From the NCBI GenBank assembly GCA_002898275.1, contig BEIQ01000001.1:675899-739898 (forward strand): a DNA stretch of 64,000 nt. The letters run 5' to 3'. Below are positions 1 to 7,519 of this stretch, in pieces. The notes below the pieces were generated by a model, which saw only the letters and a program-made list of their open reading frames with translations, was not told the DNA's origin and made no database searches. Made by a program: the position numbers and the translations under genes. Position 1 is the first letter of the stretch. Each line of letters opens with the position of its first letter. This DNA comes from a bacterium HR40. GTDB taxonomy: Bacteria; Pseudomonadota; Alphaproteobacteria; Geminicoccales; Geminicoccaceae.

Positions 1-155
1 TCGCCGACCCGCCGGCCGGCGAGATAAGAATCGATCGCTTCGCTCGGCCCGGAAAAGGCTGCGACTTCGAGGACCCTGAGCTCGTGCCAACGGCCGGGCT
101 CCTCCTGCAGGGCCAAGCGGGCGTAGGTGCCGCCGATGTCGGCGATGAGGCGCAA
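1..155 (-). CDS. glk: Glucokinase, N-terminal part (runs off the left edge)
   Basis: The minus strand reads LRLIADIGGTYARLAL and onward without a stop to the window edge. DIGGT-N/Y-ARLAL is the N-terminal phosphate-binding motif of bacterial glucokinase, which phosphorylates glucose with ATP in the cytosol. About 50 residues are visible. The only good start in frame is a TTG at 155..153, a few bases after the pfkA stop, so glk is probably translated with pfkA from one transcript. The glucose-binding and C-terminal parts lie outside the window. Another ROK or hexokinase-like sugar kinase is possible, but the motif and the pfkA partner favour Glk. Confidence 0.85.
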   Translation of the reverse strand, partial: MRLIADIGGTYARLALQEEPGRWHELRVLEVAAFSGPSEAIDSYLAGRRVG

Positions 156-159
156 GCCG

Positions 160-1227
160 TCAGTCTCCGAACGAGATCCCGAGGCCGCGGGCCGTGTGCA
201 CGAGGGTGTCGTCGGGATCGACTCGCTGGCAGCTCGCCACGGCCTCGGCGAGGGGCACATCCACCACTCGCCGATTGCGCCAGGCGACCATACGGTCGAA
301 CCGACCCTGGGCCACGAGATCGACCGCAGCCACCCCAAAGGCCGAGCCGATGACGCGGTCGAGCGGCACCGGCGAACCGCCCCTCTGCACATGTCCGAGG
401 ATGGTGACCCGGGTCTCGGCACCGGTGCGGCGGGCGATCTCGTCGGCAATCAACCGGCCGATGCCACCGTAGCGCACACTGCCGTGAGCATCCGCCCAGG
501 TGGACACCTCGCCGCTCACCGAGCGCACCGATTCGGCGACCACCACGAGGCTGAAATTCCGGCCCATCTGACGGCGCTCTTCGATCTTGGCACACACTTT
601 GTCGATGTCGTAGGGGATTTCCGGGATGAGGATCACATCGGCGCCACCGGCCACCCCCGCGGTCAAAGCGATGTGACCGGCGTCGCGGCCCATGACTTCG
701 AGGACCATCACCCGGTTGTGACTCGCTGCCGTCACGTGGAGCCGATCCACGGCCTCGGTGGCGACTGCCACCGCCGTGTTGAAGCCGACCGCATGCTCGG
801 TATGGCCGAGATCGTTGTCGATGGTCTTGGGGATGCCCACGAGGTTCCAGCCGCCGAGGACGGCGAGGCGACGGAGAATGGCGAGACTGCCATCGCCTCC
901 CACCCCGATCAGCGCGTCCAGGCCGAGGGCGCGATAGCCTTCGAGGACCTCCTGCGAGCGATCGCGGGGACCGTCCGGCGTCGGATAGGAAAAGGGATTG
1001 CCGCGATTGGTGGTGCGCAGGATGGTGCCGCCCTGAAACAGGATTCCGCGCACGCTCTCGGTGGTGAGGACCGTGGCGGCAATCGGCCGCTGCAGCAAGC
1101 CGTCGGTCGCCTCGTGGATACCCACGACTTCGAAGCCGTAGCCGCGCGCCGCTCGTAACACCACCGCCCGGATCACCGCATTGAGCCCGGCGCAATCGCC
1201 ACCGCTCGTGAGAATGCCGAGGCGCAT
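160..1227 (-). CDS. pfkA: 6-phosphofructokinase
   Basis: This 355-residue protein is a phosphofructokinase-A family enzyme that phosphorylates fructose 6-phosphate at C1. Visible motifs are the N-terminal LTSGGDCAGLNAVIR nucleotide/phosphate loop (7-21), GGDGS (110-114), the catalytic PKTIDND (133-139), GFNTAV, and MGRDAGHIAL for substrate binding. The residue after GGD is Gly, as in ATP-dependent enzymes. The residue before TIDND is Lys, as in pyrophosphate-dependent and actinobacterial group III enzymes, so the phosphoryl donor is probably ATP but not certain. It is followed at once by glk on the same strand, which implies an intact upper Embden-Meyerhof pathway, less usual in alphaproteobacteria. 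Confidence 0.95.
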   Translation of the reverse strand: MRLGILTSGGDCAGLNAVIRAVVLRAARGYGFEVVGIHEATDGLLQRPIAATVLTTESVRGILFQGGTILRTTNRGNPFSYPTPDGPRDRSQEVLEGYRALGLDALIGVGGDGSLAILRRLAVLGGWNLVGIPKTIDNDLGHTEHAVGFNTAVAVATEAVDRLHVTAASHNRVMVLEVMGRDAGHIALTAGVAGGADVILIPEIPYDIDKVCAKIEERRQMGRNFSLVVVAESVRSVSGEVSTWADAHGSVRYGGIGRLIADEIARRTGAETRVTILGHVQRGGSPVPLDRVIGSAFGVAAVDLVAQGRFDRMVAWRNRRVVDVPLAEAVASCQRVDPDDTLVHTARGLGISFGD

Positions 1228-1292
1228 GAGAGCACGCTCCGCGAGCCTGCAGTCGGCCTATCCCGGGTTGTCCGCCGGTCCACCGGAGTTCA

Positions 1293-1321
1293 TATAAATG
1301 CCGATTCTCCGACATCCACAA
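1293..1321 (-). promoter_or_regulatory. Candidate sigma-70 promoter for pfkA-glk
   Basis: On the minus strand TTGTGG (1321..1316) and TTTATA (1298..1293) are separated by 17 bp. This AT-rich patch stands out from its GC-rich surroundings and lies 66 bp upstream of the pfkA start. The call rests only on consensus similarity and spacing. Confidence 0.45.
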
Positions 1322-1350
1322 CCGGCAGGCGAGGAGGGCGAATCGGGGGA

Positions 1351-1563
1351 ATGGACGACGAGGAAGCGGAGCGCGAGGCGCTGGAGCGGCAACTCGCCGA
1401 GCTCCGGGCGGCGCATCGAGCGCTCGATGCGCGTATTGCCCGGCTCGAGGCGGAAGGTGTCGTCGACCGACTGGAGCTGCAGCGGCTCAAGAAGCAGAAG
1501 CTCGCGCTGCGCGACCGCATCGCGCTGCTCGAGCGCTACCGCCTGCCCGATATCATCGCCTGA
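1351..1563 (+). CDS. YdcH-family small coiled-coil protein (DUF465)
   Basis: This 70-residue protein matches DUF465/YdcH: a charged amphipathic helix with a central H-x-x-LDARIARLEAEG stretch and the hallmark LQRLKKQKLALRDRIALLE near the C terminus. Such proteins are small helical hairpins of unknown role, common in alphaproteobacteria. The ATG follows a GGGGGA ribosome-binding site. It is convergent with purK, with a 3-bp gap, and divergent from pfkA. Identification rests on the strongly conserved K-K-Q-K-L motif. Confidence 0.9.
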   Translation: MDDEEAEREALERQLAELRAAHRALDARIARLEAEGVVDRLELQRLKKQKLALRDRIALLERYRLPDIIA

Positions 1564-1566
1564 GCC

Positions 1567-2637
1567 TCAATTCCCGAGCGGCCGGAGCCAAGTCACGTGA
1601 CCCATCTTGCGGCCTGGCCGGACTTCGCGCTTGCCGTAGAGGTGGAGCCGCGCGTCGGGCGCATCGAGGAACGTCGGCCAATCGTCGACTTCCCCGCCGA
1701 TCAGATTGACCATGGTGGCATCGAAGAAACGGCGCACCGAACCGAGGGGCAGGCCGCAGATGGCGCGCACGAGCTGTTCGAACTGGCTCGTGGCGCAGGC
1801 ATCGAGGGTCCAGTGACCGGAATTATGGGGCCGCGGCGCGAGTTCGTTGACGAGCACTCGGCCGTCGCGGGTGACGAACATCTCGACCGCGAGCAGGCCC
1901 TCGACGGCCAGCGCCTCGGCGAGCCGCTCCGCGATCTCGCTCGCCCGCGCCGCCGTGCCCACCGGAAGTTCGGCGGGGACCACGGTGCGGTGCAGAATCC
2001 CGCCCCGGTGTTCGTTGCGCACCGGGGGATAGGACAGCCGTCGGCCATCCGGGGTGCGGGCGACGATGACGGAGATCTCGCAGCTGTAATCGACGAAGGC
2101 CTCGGCGAGGGCCGGCACACCGCCGAGGGCGGAAAAGGCAGCGGCTGCCTGCTCCTTCGTCTCGATGCGCCACTGCCCTTTCCCGTCGTAGCCGAAGCGC
2201 CGGGTCTTGAGCAGGAAGGGCAAACCGAGCGCTCGCGCTGCCTCCTCGGCATCGGCGGGGGTATCGACCGCCAGGAAATCGGTGACCCCGATGCCGAGGC
2301 GGCGAACGAGCTCCTTTTCGGCCAGCCTGTCCTGGGTGGTGGCGAGGACCTCGGCCGAGGGACGGGTCGGCACGAAGCCGGAGAGAAAGGCCACGGCCTC
2401 GCGCGGAACGTTTTCGAACTCGAGGGTGACGACATCGACGCTGCGCGCAAAGCGCGCGAGAGCCGAGCGATCGTCGTAGGCAGCACGCGTCCAGGCCGCT
2501 GCCACTTCGGCCGCTGGGCATTCCTCTTCCGGGGCGAAGATGTGGCAGCGATAGCCGAGCCGCGCCGCGGCAAGGGCCGTCATGCGACCGAGCTGGCCGC
2601 CACCGAGAATGCCGATCGTCGATCCAGGAGGCAGCAT
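1567..2637 (-). CDS. purK: N5-carboxyaminoimidazole ribonucleotide synthase
   Basis: PurK is the ATP-grasp enzyme that makes N5-CAIR from AIR, bicarbonate and ATP in de novo purine synthesis. The protein (356 residues) opens with GILGGGQLGRM and contains LLKTRRFGYDGKGQW, EISVIVAR and the terminal NELAPRPHNSGHWT motif, all characteristic of the family. The start at ATG 2637 is chosen because it lies one base after the purE stop and gives the family-standard N terminus; a longer open frame upstream overlaps purE in a non-conserved way. It is the last gene of csrA-purE-purK. Confidence 0.97.
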   Translation of the reverse strand: MLPPGSTIGILGGGQLGRMTALAAARLGYRCHIFAPEEECPAAEVAAAWTRAAYDDRSALARFARSVDVVTLEFENVPREAVAFLSGFVPTRPSAEVLATTQDRLAEKELVRRLGIGVTDFLAVDTPADAEEAARALGLPFLLKTRRFGYDGKGQWRIETKEQAAAAFSALGGVPALAEAFVDYSCEISVIVARTPDGRRLSYPPVRNEHRGGILHRTVVPAELPVGTAARASEIAERLAEALAVEGLLAVEMFVTRDGRVLVNELAPRPHNSGHWTLDACATSQFEQLVRAICGLPLGSVRRFFDATMVNLIGGEVDDWPTFLDAPDARLHLYGKREVRPGRKMGHVTWLRPLGN

Positions 2638-2638
2638 C

Positions 2639-3148
2639 TCAGCTCGCCGTCGCTCCGGATGGCTCGAAAGGGACGGAATCGCTCTGTCGGCGGCGCCATT
2701 CCTGGTAGCGCCGTGCCAGTACCGGATCGTCGAGGGCGAGCACCGCAACGGCGAGAAGGGCGGCATTGACGGCGCCGCTGCGGCCGATCGCCAATGTCCC
2801 GACCGGCACCCCGGCCGGCATCTGCACGATCGACAGCAGGCTGTCGAGTCCTTTGAGGCTGTGACTTTCGACCGGAACACCCAAAACCGGGAGCTCCGTC
2901 ATGGAAGCGATCATGCCGGGCAGATGCGCCGCTCCGCCGGCACCGGCGATGATCACCCGAAGACCGCTCTCGCGCGCTCCTTTGGCGAAGGCCCAGAGCC
3001 GGTCCGGCGTGCGGTGGGCCGACACCACCCGTACGGTGTGCGGCACGCCGAGTTCGGCGAGCACTGCGGCCGCGTGGCGCATCGTCTCCCAGTCGGAGAC
3101 GCTGCCCATGACCACCGCGACCCGCGGTCGCTCCTCAGTCTCCGCCAT
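2639..3148 (-). CDS. purE: N5-carboxyaminoimidazole ribonucleotide mutase
   Basis: This class I PurE (169 residues) converts N5-CAIR to CAIR, the step after PurK. Signature segments are [11 protein letters not shown] (phosphate loop), [10 protein letters not shown] (catalytic His) and [12 protein letters not shown]. The family-typical [19 protein letters not shown] follows. Length is normal for bacterial class I PurE. Its start lies inside the end of csrA (14-bp overlap) and its stop is one base before purK, so the three genes are probably translationally coupled. Confidence 0.97.
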   Translation of the reverse strand: MAETEERPRVAVVMGSVSDWETMRHAAAVLAELGVPHTVRVVSAHRTPDRLWAFAKGARESGLRVIIAGAGGAAHLPGMIASMTELPVLGVPVESHSLKGLDSLLSIVQMPAGVPVGTLAIGRSGAVNAALLAVAVLALDDPVLARRYQEWRRRQSDSVPFEPSGATAS

Positions 3149-3395
3149 CCACGTCCTCCTGGGGCTCCGGGGTTCTCTCGGTCGCGGAAGTCACCACGTC
3201 GAGGCCGCGCGCCGCTGCCGCCGCTGCCGCGTTCTCCGCTGCGATCCGCCGGAACACTTCCTCGCGCAGCACGCTCGCGCTCGCCGGGAAGCGGAAGCCG
3301 AGCCGGACCGCCCGGCCGCGGACCTCGATCACGCGCACCTCGATCTCGTTGTTGACGATCACCGCTTCGCCGGGGCGCCGGGTAAGATAGAGCAT
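3135..3395 (-). CDS. csrA: Carbon storage regulator CsrA
   Basis: This 86-residue protein begins [20 protein letters not shown] and contains [22 protein letters not shown], matching CsrA/RsmA, the homodimeric post-transcriptional regulator that binds GGA motifs in mRNA leaders. The RNA-contacting Arg of the usual HREE motif is kept (LREE here), with His replaced by Leu. The C-terminal tail beyond about residue 55 is alanine-rich and acidic, longer than in the 61-residue E. coli protein. A GAGGAG ribosome-binding site precedes the ATG. It is divergent from the flagellar operon and overlaps purE, an unusual partner. Confidence 0.92.
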   Translation of the reverse strand: MLYLTRRPGEAVIVNNEIEVRVIEVRGRAVRLGFRFPASASVLREEVFRRIAAENAAAAAAARGLDVVTSATERTPEPQEDVDGGD

Positions 3396-3439
3396 GCGGC
3401 CACTCCTCAGCTCGCAGACGCCATGATACCGGCGATCCC

Positions 3440-3455
3440 TTAAGCTTCTGTTAAC
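3440..3455. promoter_or_regulatory. CtrA-binding box (TTAA-N7-TTAAC)
   Basis: TTAA (3440-3443), seven bases, then TTAAC (3451-3455) is an exact match to the full CtrA response-regulator site. It lies in the csrA/flgB divergent region, 67 bp before the flgB start. CtrA activates early flagellar genes in Caulobacter and motility genes in many alphaproteobacteria, so control of flgBC-fliE-fliQR-flhB, and perhaps of csrA, is likely. Occupancy is inferred. Confidence 0.75.
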
Positions 3456-3459
3456 TGTC

Positions 3460-3475
3460 GGGCGTTAGAGTTGCA
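3460..3475 (+). promoter_or_regulatory. Sigma-54-like -24/-12 promoter before flgB
   Basis: GGGC (GG at 3461-3462) and TTGCA (GC at 3473-3474) are spaced exactly as the sigma-54 -24/-12 elements, with ten bases between GG and GC. The -12 half is perfect and the -24 half is partial. The predicted start is near 3486, 36 bp before flgB. It sits just downstream of the CtrA box. This is moderate support only. Confidence 0.45.
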
Positions 3476-3521
3476 ACCGGAAGCCGGGGGACGCCCGGAG
3501 CCGACTACCGGAAAGTGCACG

Positions 3522-3929
3522 ATGACGGAATCCGCTCTTTTCGCCTTGATCGCGGCCCGCCAACGCTGGCTCGGTGCGCGCTTGACGCTGCTCGCCCAGA
3601 ATGTGGCGAACGCCGACACACCGGGCTATCGGCCGAAGGATTTGCCGGCTTCGAGTTTCCCGGACTTGCTGCGCGAAATGCGCGCCGCGACGGCTGCCGA
3701 AGAGCTGCGGCGGACCCATCCTGCTCACCTCGACGCCGGGGCGGGGAGCGCTCCACCGTTGCGTCCCCGGACGCGGGAGTCACCGGAAATCGCGCCTTCC
3801 GGCAACGCGGTGATTCTCGCCGAGGAACTGCGCCGGGTCGGCGAGACCCAGCGCAATTACGAACTCGATGTCAACCTTGCAGGCAAGTACCGGCGATTCC
3901 ACCGGTTGACGTTAGGCATCGGCAGCTGA
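3522..3929 (+). CDS. flgB: Flagellar basal-body rod protein FlgB
   Basis: FlgB (135 residues) is a proximal rod subunit exported by the flagellar type III apparatus. The N-terminal helix carries the rod signature LLAQNVANADTPGYRPKDL (about 24-42), and the C terminus has the second rod helix, ending NYELDVNLAGKYRRFHRLTLGIGS. The start at ATG 3522 leaves the short N terminus expected for FlgB; the in-frame extension upstream would run into the promoter elements. It is the first gene of the operon, with flgC 38 bp downstream. Confidence 0.96.
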   Translation: MTESALFALIAARQRWLGARLTLLAQNVANADTPGYRPKDLPASSFPDLLREMRAATAAEELRRTHPAHLDAGAGSAPPLRPRTRESPEIAPSGNAVILAEELRRVGETQRNYELDVNLAGKYRRFHRLTLGIGS

Positions 3930-3967
3930 ACCGGCGTCTTTGCGGTGCTCGCGCAAAGGAGCGCAAC

Positions 3968-4375
3968 ATGAATCTCGAGAACACTCTCGCCGTGGCTTCT
4001 GCCGGGATGACCGCCCAGGCCATCCGGTTGCGCGTCGTGGCAGAGAATTTGGCCAATGCGGAATCGACGGGCGATCAGCCGGGTGCCGAGCCCTATCGGC
4101 GCAAGCTCGTGATCTTCCGAAACGAGCTCGATCGCGCTCTCGGCGTCGAACGGGTCGAGGTCGCCCGCTACGCGACCGATCCTTCGCCCTTCGAGCTGCG
4201 CTACGAGCCAGGCCACCCGGCCGCCAACGACAAGGGTTATGTCGCTTATCCGAACGTCGAGCCGCTCGTCGAGCTCGTCGACATGCGCGAGGCTCAGCGC
4301 AGCTACGAGGCCAATCTCGGGGTGAGCACGGTCGCGCGCGATCTCTTGCAGCGGACGATCGATCTGTTGCGCTGA
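3968..4375 (+). CDS. flgC: Flagellar basal-body rod protein FlgC
   Basis: FlgC (135 residues) is the second proximal rod subunit. The rod-family N-terminal motif appears as RVVAENLANAES (about 26-37). The C-terminal VEPLVELVDMREAQRSYEANL is the classic FlgC/FlgG terminal helix. GYVAYPNV, just before it, is typical of FlgC. An AAGGAG ribosome-binding site precedes the ATG. It is followed 12 bp later by fliE. Confidence 0.96.
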   Translation: MNLENTLAVASAGMTAQAIRLRVVAENLANAESTGDQPGAEPYRRKLVIFRNELDRALGVERVEVARYATDPSPFELRYEPGHPAANDKGYVAYPNVEPLVELVDMREAQRSYEANLGVSTVARDLLQRTIDLLR

Positions 4376-4387
4376 GGAGCATGAGGG

Positions 4388-4687
4388 ATGACCGAGACGC
4401 TTCGGGCCATCGGGACCGCCGCGGGTACGCCCGCGACGAACCCGACAGCATTGCAGGAACGGACCCATGCCACCCGCTTCGAGGAATTCCTGGCGCGGGA
4501 GCTCGCCCATTCCCTCGACACCTTGTATCGCGGCGAGGAGGTGGCGAAGCGGGGCGTCGCCGGTCTCGCGAGCGTGCAAGAGGTGGTGGAAGCGGTGACC
4601 GCAGCCGAACTCGCGCTCGACCGCATCGTGGCGGTGCGCGATCGGGTCATCCAGGCCTATCAGGAAATCATGCGCATGCCGATCTGA
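4388..4687 (+). CDS. fliE: Flagellar hook-basal body complex protein FliE
   Basis: This 99-residue protein ends AVRDRVIQAYQEIMRMPI, the diagnostic C-terminal helix of FliE, which joins the MS ring to the rod. The middle part (FEEFLARELAHSLDTLYRGEEVAKRGVAGLASVQEVVEAVTAAELAL in short segments) also fits the family. A GAGGAG site overlaps the end of flgC. In compact alphaproteobacterial operons fliQ follows directly, but here 585 bp intervene. Confidence 0.95.
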   Translation: MTETLRAIGTAAGTPATNPTALQERTHATRFEEFLARELAHSLDTLYRGEEVAKRGVAGLASVQEVVEAVTAAELALDRIVAVRDRVIQAYQEIMRMPI

Positions 4688-5272
4688 GCGGCGACCGAAT
4701 GGCGAAGGCTGCGATGATCTGCCCGCAGAGGCAACCCCATCGAGCTGCCGGCCGCGGATCCCGACTCCGACGGTACCGTGCGAGCGGGGACACCGGGGAT
4801 GGCCGGGGGCGGCTGGGACGCCAACGGCATGCGCGCTTGGCCATCGCCACGGTCGGGAAGCTGCGGGCCGGGCGGTTCCCGGTACCGGCGGGGTTCGGAA
4901 TCCGGCAACCGACCCGCCGAACCGAGATCGAACTCGGCGCCGCCAGACGGATCGGCAGGAGCGCCATCGCGCGCTTAGGAAGACTCCGTGCCCAGCACAA
5001 CAGCAGCGCTCGAGGATTCGTCGGCGAGGGTGTCGACCCGCAAGGGTGCGGTTTCTGCGGAAGGATGCGGCTCGCAGTGCTTTCGCTCTCCGGCACCGAC
5101 CGGTTCCTCGGGACCGTCGCCCTCGTCGGCAGCAGCTCCGAGCTTGCCAGGCCCTGCGCGTCGCCGACGCGGATCGCTGTTTTTGCCCGTGTCGCCCCGG
5201 TCGCAGGCTGGGACCGCTGCGGTCCGACAGCTACCCGGCCCGTGGGTCGTGGCGGGAGAGAGGAGGAGGGCG
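4688..5272 (+). other. 585-bp gap inside the flagellar operon; possible rod-gene relic
   Basis: No intact gene is recognisable between fliE and fliQ. One forward frame after a stop near 4712 reads GNPIELPA...DGTVRAG (about 4728-4785), and a second frame reads RLAIATVGKLRAGRF (about 4835-4880). Such pieces recall the core of FlgF-type rod proteins, so a frameshifted remnant is possible. The rest shows no similarity I can name. A GTG at 4988 opens a Ser/Pro/Arg-rich frame running in phase into fliQ, but it lacks a good ribosome-binding site and is probably not translated. Confidence 0.3.
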
Positions 5273-5545
5273 GTGACCGCTGAAACCGTCTTCGACCTCG
5301 TCCGCCAGACGCTCTGGATCACCATCCTGGTGGGCGGGCCGATGCTGCTCGCGGCTCTCGTCGTTGGGCTCGCCGTCTCCCTCCTCCAGGCGCTCACCCA
5401 GATCCAGGAGATGACCCTGACCTTGCTGCCGAAGCTCCTCACCATGGCGCTCACCCTGCTTTTGGCGATGCCCTTCATGTGGGCGCAACTGCGCGCCTTC
5501 ACGGAAGAGTTGTTCGCTCGCATGGCCACCATCGGCGGCGGGTGA
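5273..5545 (+). CDS. fliQ: Flagellar biosynthesis protein FliQ
   Basis: FliQ (90 residues) is a small inner-membrane subunit of the flagellar export gate. Two hydrophobic helices (about 13-37 and 50-72) flank the conserved LLQALTQIQEMTLTLLPKLL. The GTG at 5273 is preferred because AGGAGGAGGG sits just upstream and this gives the standard length. The frame is open further upstream, but that part is not FliQ-like. fliR begins 3 bp after the stop. Confidence 0.97.
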   Translation: MTAETVFDLVRQTLWITILVGGPMLLAALVVGLAVSLLQALTQIQEMTLTLLPKLLTMALTLLLAMPFMWAQLRAFTEELFARMATIGGG

Positions 5546-5548
5546 GCC

Positions 5549-6310
5549 ATGGAGCAGGAGCTCGCTCAGGAGATCGTGCGCTTCGGACTCCTGTTCGCCC
5601 GCATCGGCAGCTGCCTCATGCTGGTGCCCGGCATCGGGGATGCCGCCGTCAGCCCGCAGCTGCGCCTCGGCCTCGGCTTGCTCTTGAGTCTGCTCCTCTA
5701 TCCGGCGCTGTTGCCGCAGCTCGCGCTCCCCGAAGGGGAAGCGGCCCTCCTACGCGCTCTGGCCAGCGAGATCGGCCTCGGTCTCGCCTTCGGCCTAGCC
5801 CTTCGTCTCGCGTTCGGCGCCCTCGAACTGGCCGGCAGCCTGGTGGCCCTGCAGTCGGGTCTGGCTGCGGCGGCGCTGTTCGATCCCCAGCAAGGTGGGC
5901 AGACCTCCCTGACCGGACGCTTCTTGGGTGTCGCGGGGCTCACCCTCTTTCTGGTGCTCGACGGCCATCACCAGCTGTTACGAGCGCTGGCCGGAAGTTA
6001 TCGACTGTGGCCGGCCGCCGCAGCGCCGCCCCTTTCCAGTCTCGGCGAGTTTCTCGAGTTTCTGTTGCAGCTGTCGACAGCGCTCTGGGAGGTCGCCCTG
6101 CGCATCGCCGCTCCCGTCTTTTTCGTTGCGGTGACGACCAACGTGGCACTGGGACTCGTCGCTCGGCTCGTTCCAGGGATCCAGGTCTTCTTCCTCGCCA
6201 TTCCGATTCAGATCGCCCTGGCCCTGCTCGCCCTGGTCTTCGGGTCGGCCGCCGGCCTCGGGGTATTCCTGCGCTTTGCCGACAGCGCCCTTTCCAGCCT
6301 TCCGTCCTAG
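5549..6310 (+). CDS. fliR: Flagellar biosynthesis protein FliR
   Basis: FliR (253 residues) is an integral-membrane export-gate component with about six hydrophobic segments. The N-terminal RIGSCLMLVPGIGDAAVSPQ and the middle ELAGSLVALQSGLAAAALFDP are family hallmarks. The C-terminal FFLAIPIQIALAL also fits. It is tightly packed between fliQ (3 bp) and flhB (9 bp), the usual alphaproteobacterial order. Confidence 0.96.
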   Translation: MEQELAQEIVRFGLLFARIGSCLMLVPGIGDAAVSPQLRLGLGLLLSLLLYPALLPQLALPEGEAALLRALASEIGLGLAFGLALRLAFGALELAGSLVALQSGLAAAALFDPQQGGQTSLTGRFLGVAGLTLFLVLDGHHQLLRALAGSYRLWPAAAAPPLSSLGEFLEFLLQLSTALWEVALRIAAPVFFVAVTTNVALGLVARLVPGIQVFFLAIPIQIALALLALVFGSAAGLGVFLRFADSALSSLPS

Positions 6311-6319
6311 GAGGAAGGG

Positions 6320-7408
6320 GTGGCAGAGCACGAAGAGCCCAGCGAGCGCACCGAACAGCCGACCCCGCGCCGGCTGGAGAAGGCACGCGAGCAGGGTCAG
6401 ATCGCGAGCTCGCGCGAGGTCTCGACCCTTTTCGTGCTCACGGCGGCGACGCTGCTGCTGGCGACCGCCGGACCCACCGCCGCGGAGCTGCTCGCGGCGG
6501 TGATGCGCGCCTCCTTCACCCGTGTCGCCGAGCTCGGGGGTGAAGAGGACGCGGTGGCGGCTCTGTTGCCCTCGCTTTTCCCGGCTGGACTGCTCGTCCT
6601 CGTGCCCGCTGCGGCATTCGCCATCGCCGCCCTCCTGGCAGCCGCGGCTCAGAATGCGATCGTGTGGACCCCTCACCATCTCGCCCCGAAGCTCTCGCGC
6701 CTGTCGCCCCTCGAAGGGGCGCGGCGACTGCTGTCGCGCCGCAACGCTGCCGAATTCGCCAAAAGTCTGCTCAAGCTCGTCGCGGCAGTGAGCGTCGCGA
6801 CTACGATACTCTGGCCGGAGATCCCGACATTGCGGGCGAGCTCCGAATTCGAGATCATGGTACTCGCTCGAAAGCTCGACGAGATCGTCTTCAAGTTGCT
6901 GATCGCCATATGTGCCGTATCCGCGATAATCGCCGGACTCGACTATGCGTTCCAGCGTTTCGACTTGTTGCGGAGATTGCGCATGTCCCGGCGCGACATC
7001 CGGGAAGAGCTCAAGGAGACCGAGGGAGATCCGCTGATCCGTCAGCGCCTGCGAGCGATCCGCATGGAGCGGGCCCGCCGGCGCATGATGGCGGAAGTCC
7101 CCAAGGCTACCGTGGTGGTGACCAATCCCACCCACTATGCCGTGGCGTTGCGCTATCGCCAGTCCGAAGACGCGGTGCCGCAGGTGGTCGCCAAGGGCGT
7201 CGATCGCATGGCCGAGCGAATCCGCGATCTCGCCCGGGCGCATGGGGTCCCCGTGATCGAGAACCCACCGCTCGCCCGGATCCTCTATGCCACGGTCGAG
7301 CCGGGCAAACCGATCCGGCCCGAGCAATACGAGGCAGTGGCGCGGGTGATCGCCCTCGTGATGCGGCTGGGCCGGCCCGAGGATGGCACTGGCCGCCGCA
7401 TATCATGA
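6320..7408 (+). CDS. flhB: Flagellar export switch protein FlhB
   Basis: FlhB (362 residues) controls the switch in export specificity from rod/hook to filament substrates. Four membrane segments fill residues 35-215. The cytoplasmic domain carries the autocleavage motif NPTH at 269-272, within VVVTNPTHYAVALRY. The N terminus EPSERTEQPTPRRLEKAREQ is the family signature. A GTG start follows AGGAGGAAGG. This is the last gene of the operon. Confidence 0.97.
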   Translation: MAEHEEPSERTEQPTPRRLEKAREQGQIASSREVSTLFVLTAATLLLATAGPTAAELLAAVMRASFTRVAELGGEEDAVAALLPSLFPAGLLVLVPAAAFAIAALLAAAAQNAIVWTPHHLAPKLSRLSPLEGARRLLSRRNAAEFAKSLLKLVAAVSVATTILWPEIPTLRASSEFEIMVLARKLDEIVFKLLIAICAVSAIIAGLDYAFQRFDLLRRLRMSRRDIREELKETEGDPLIRQRLRAIRMERARRRMMAEVPKATVVVTNPTHYAVALRYRQSEDAVPQVVAKGVDRMAERIRDLARAHGVPVIENPPLARILYATVEPGKPIRPEQYEAVARVIALVMRLGRPEDGTGRRIS

Positions 7409-7437
7409 TACCGATCGCCCTCCGACAGATCCGCCCG

Positions 7438-7453
7438 TCAACCTGGCGTTAAC
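7438..7453. promoter_or_regulatory. Near-consensus CtrA box
   Basis: TCAA, seven bases, then TTAAC differs at one base from the CtrA consensus. It lies in the 111-bp gap between flhB and the following cysteine protease gene, 67 bp before that gene's start, the same distance as the perfect box before flgB. This suggests shared CtrA control but is not proof. Confidence 0.45.
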
Positions 7454-7519
7454 CCGGCGATGGGAAGCTTCCCGCCGAGACGCGCGGTGACACTGCGCGG
7501 TCCTCGGGAGGAAACGCCC

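Noticed and set aside
127-1158. Long open frame on the plus strand opposite pfkA
   Set aside because: It is in codon register with pfkA and is a mirror of it: His/Asp/Gly-rich, no motif. The minus strand has every PFK motif.
4988-5272. N-terminal extension of FliQ from the GTG at 4988
   Set aside because: The extension is Ser/Pro/Arg-rich and not FliQ-like, whereas the GTG at 5273 has a near-perfect ribosome-binding site and gives the family length.
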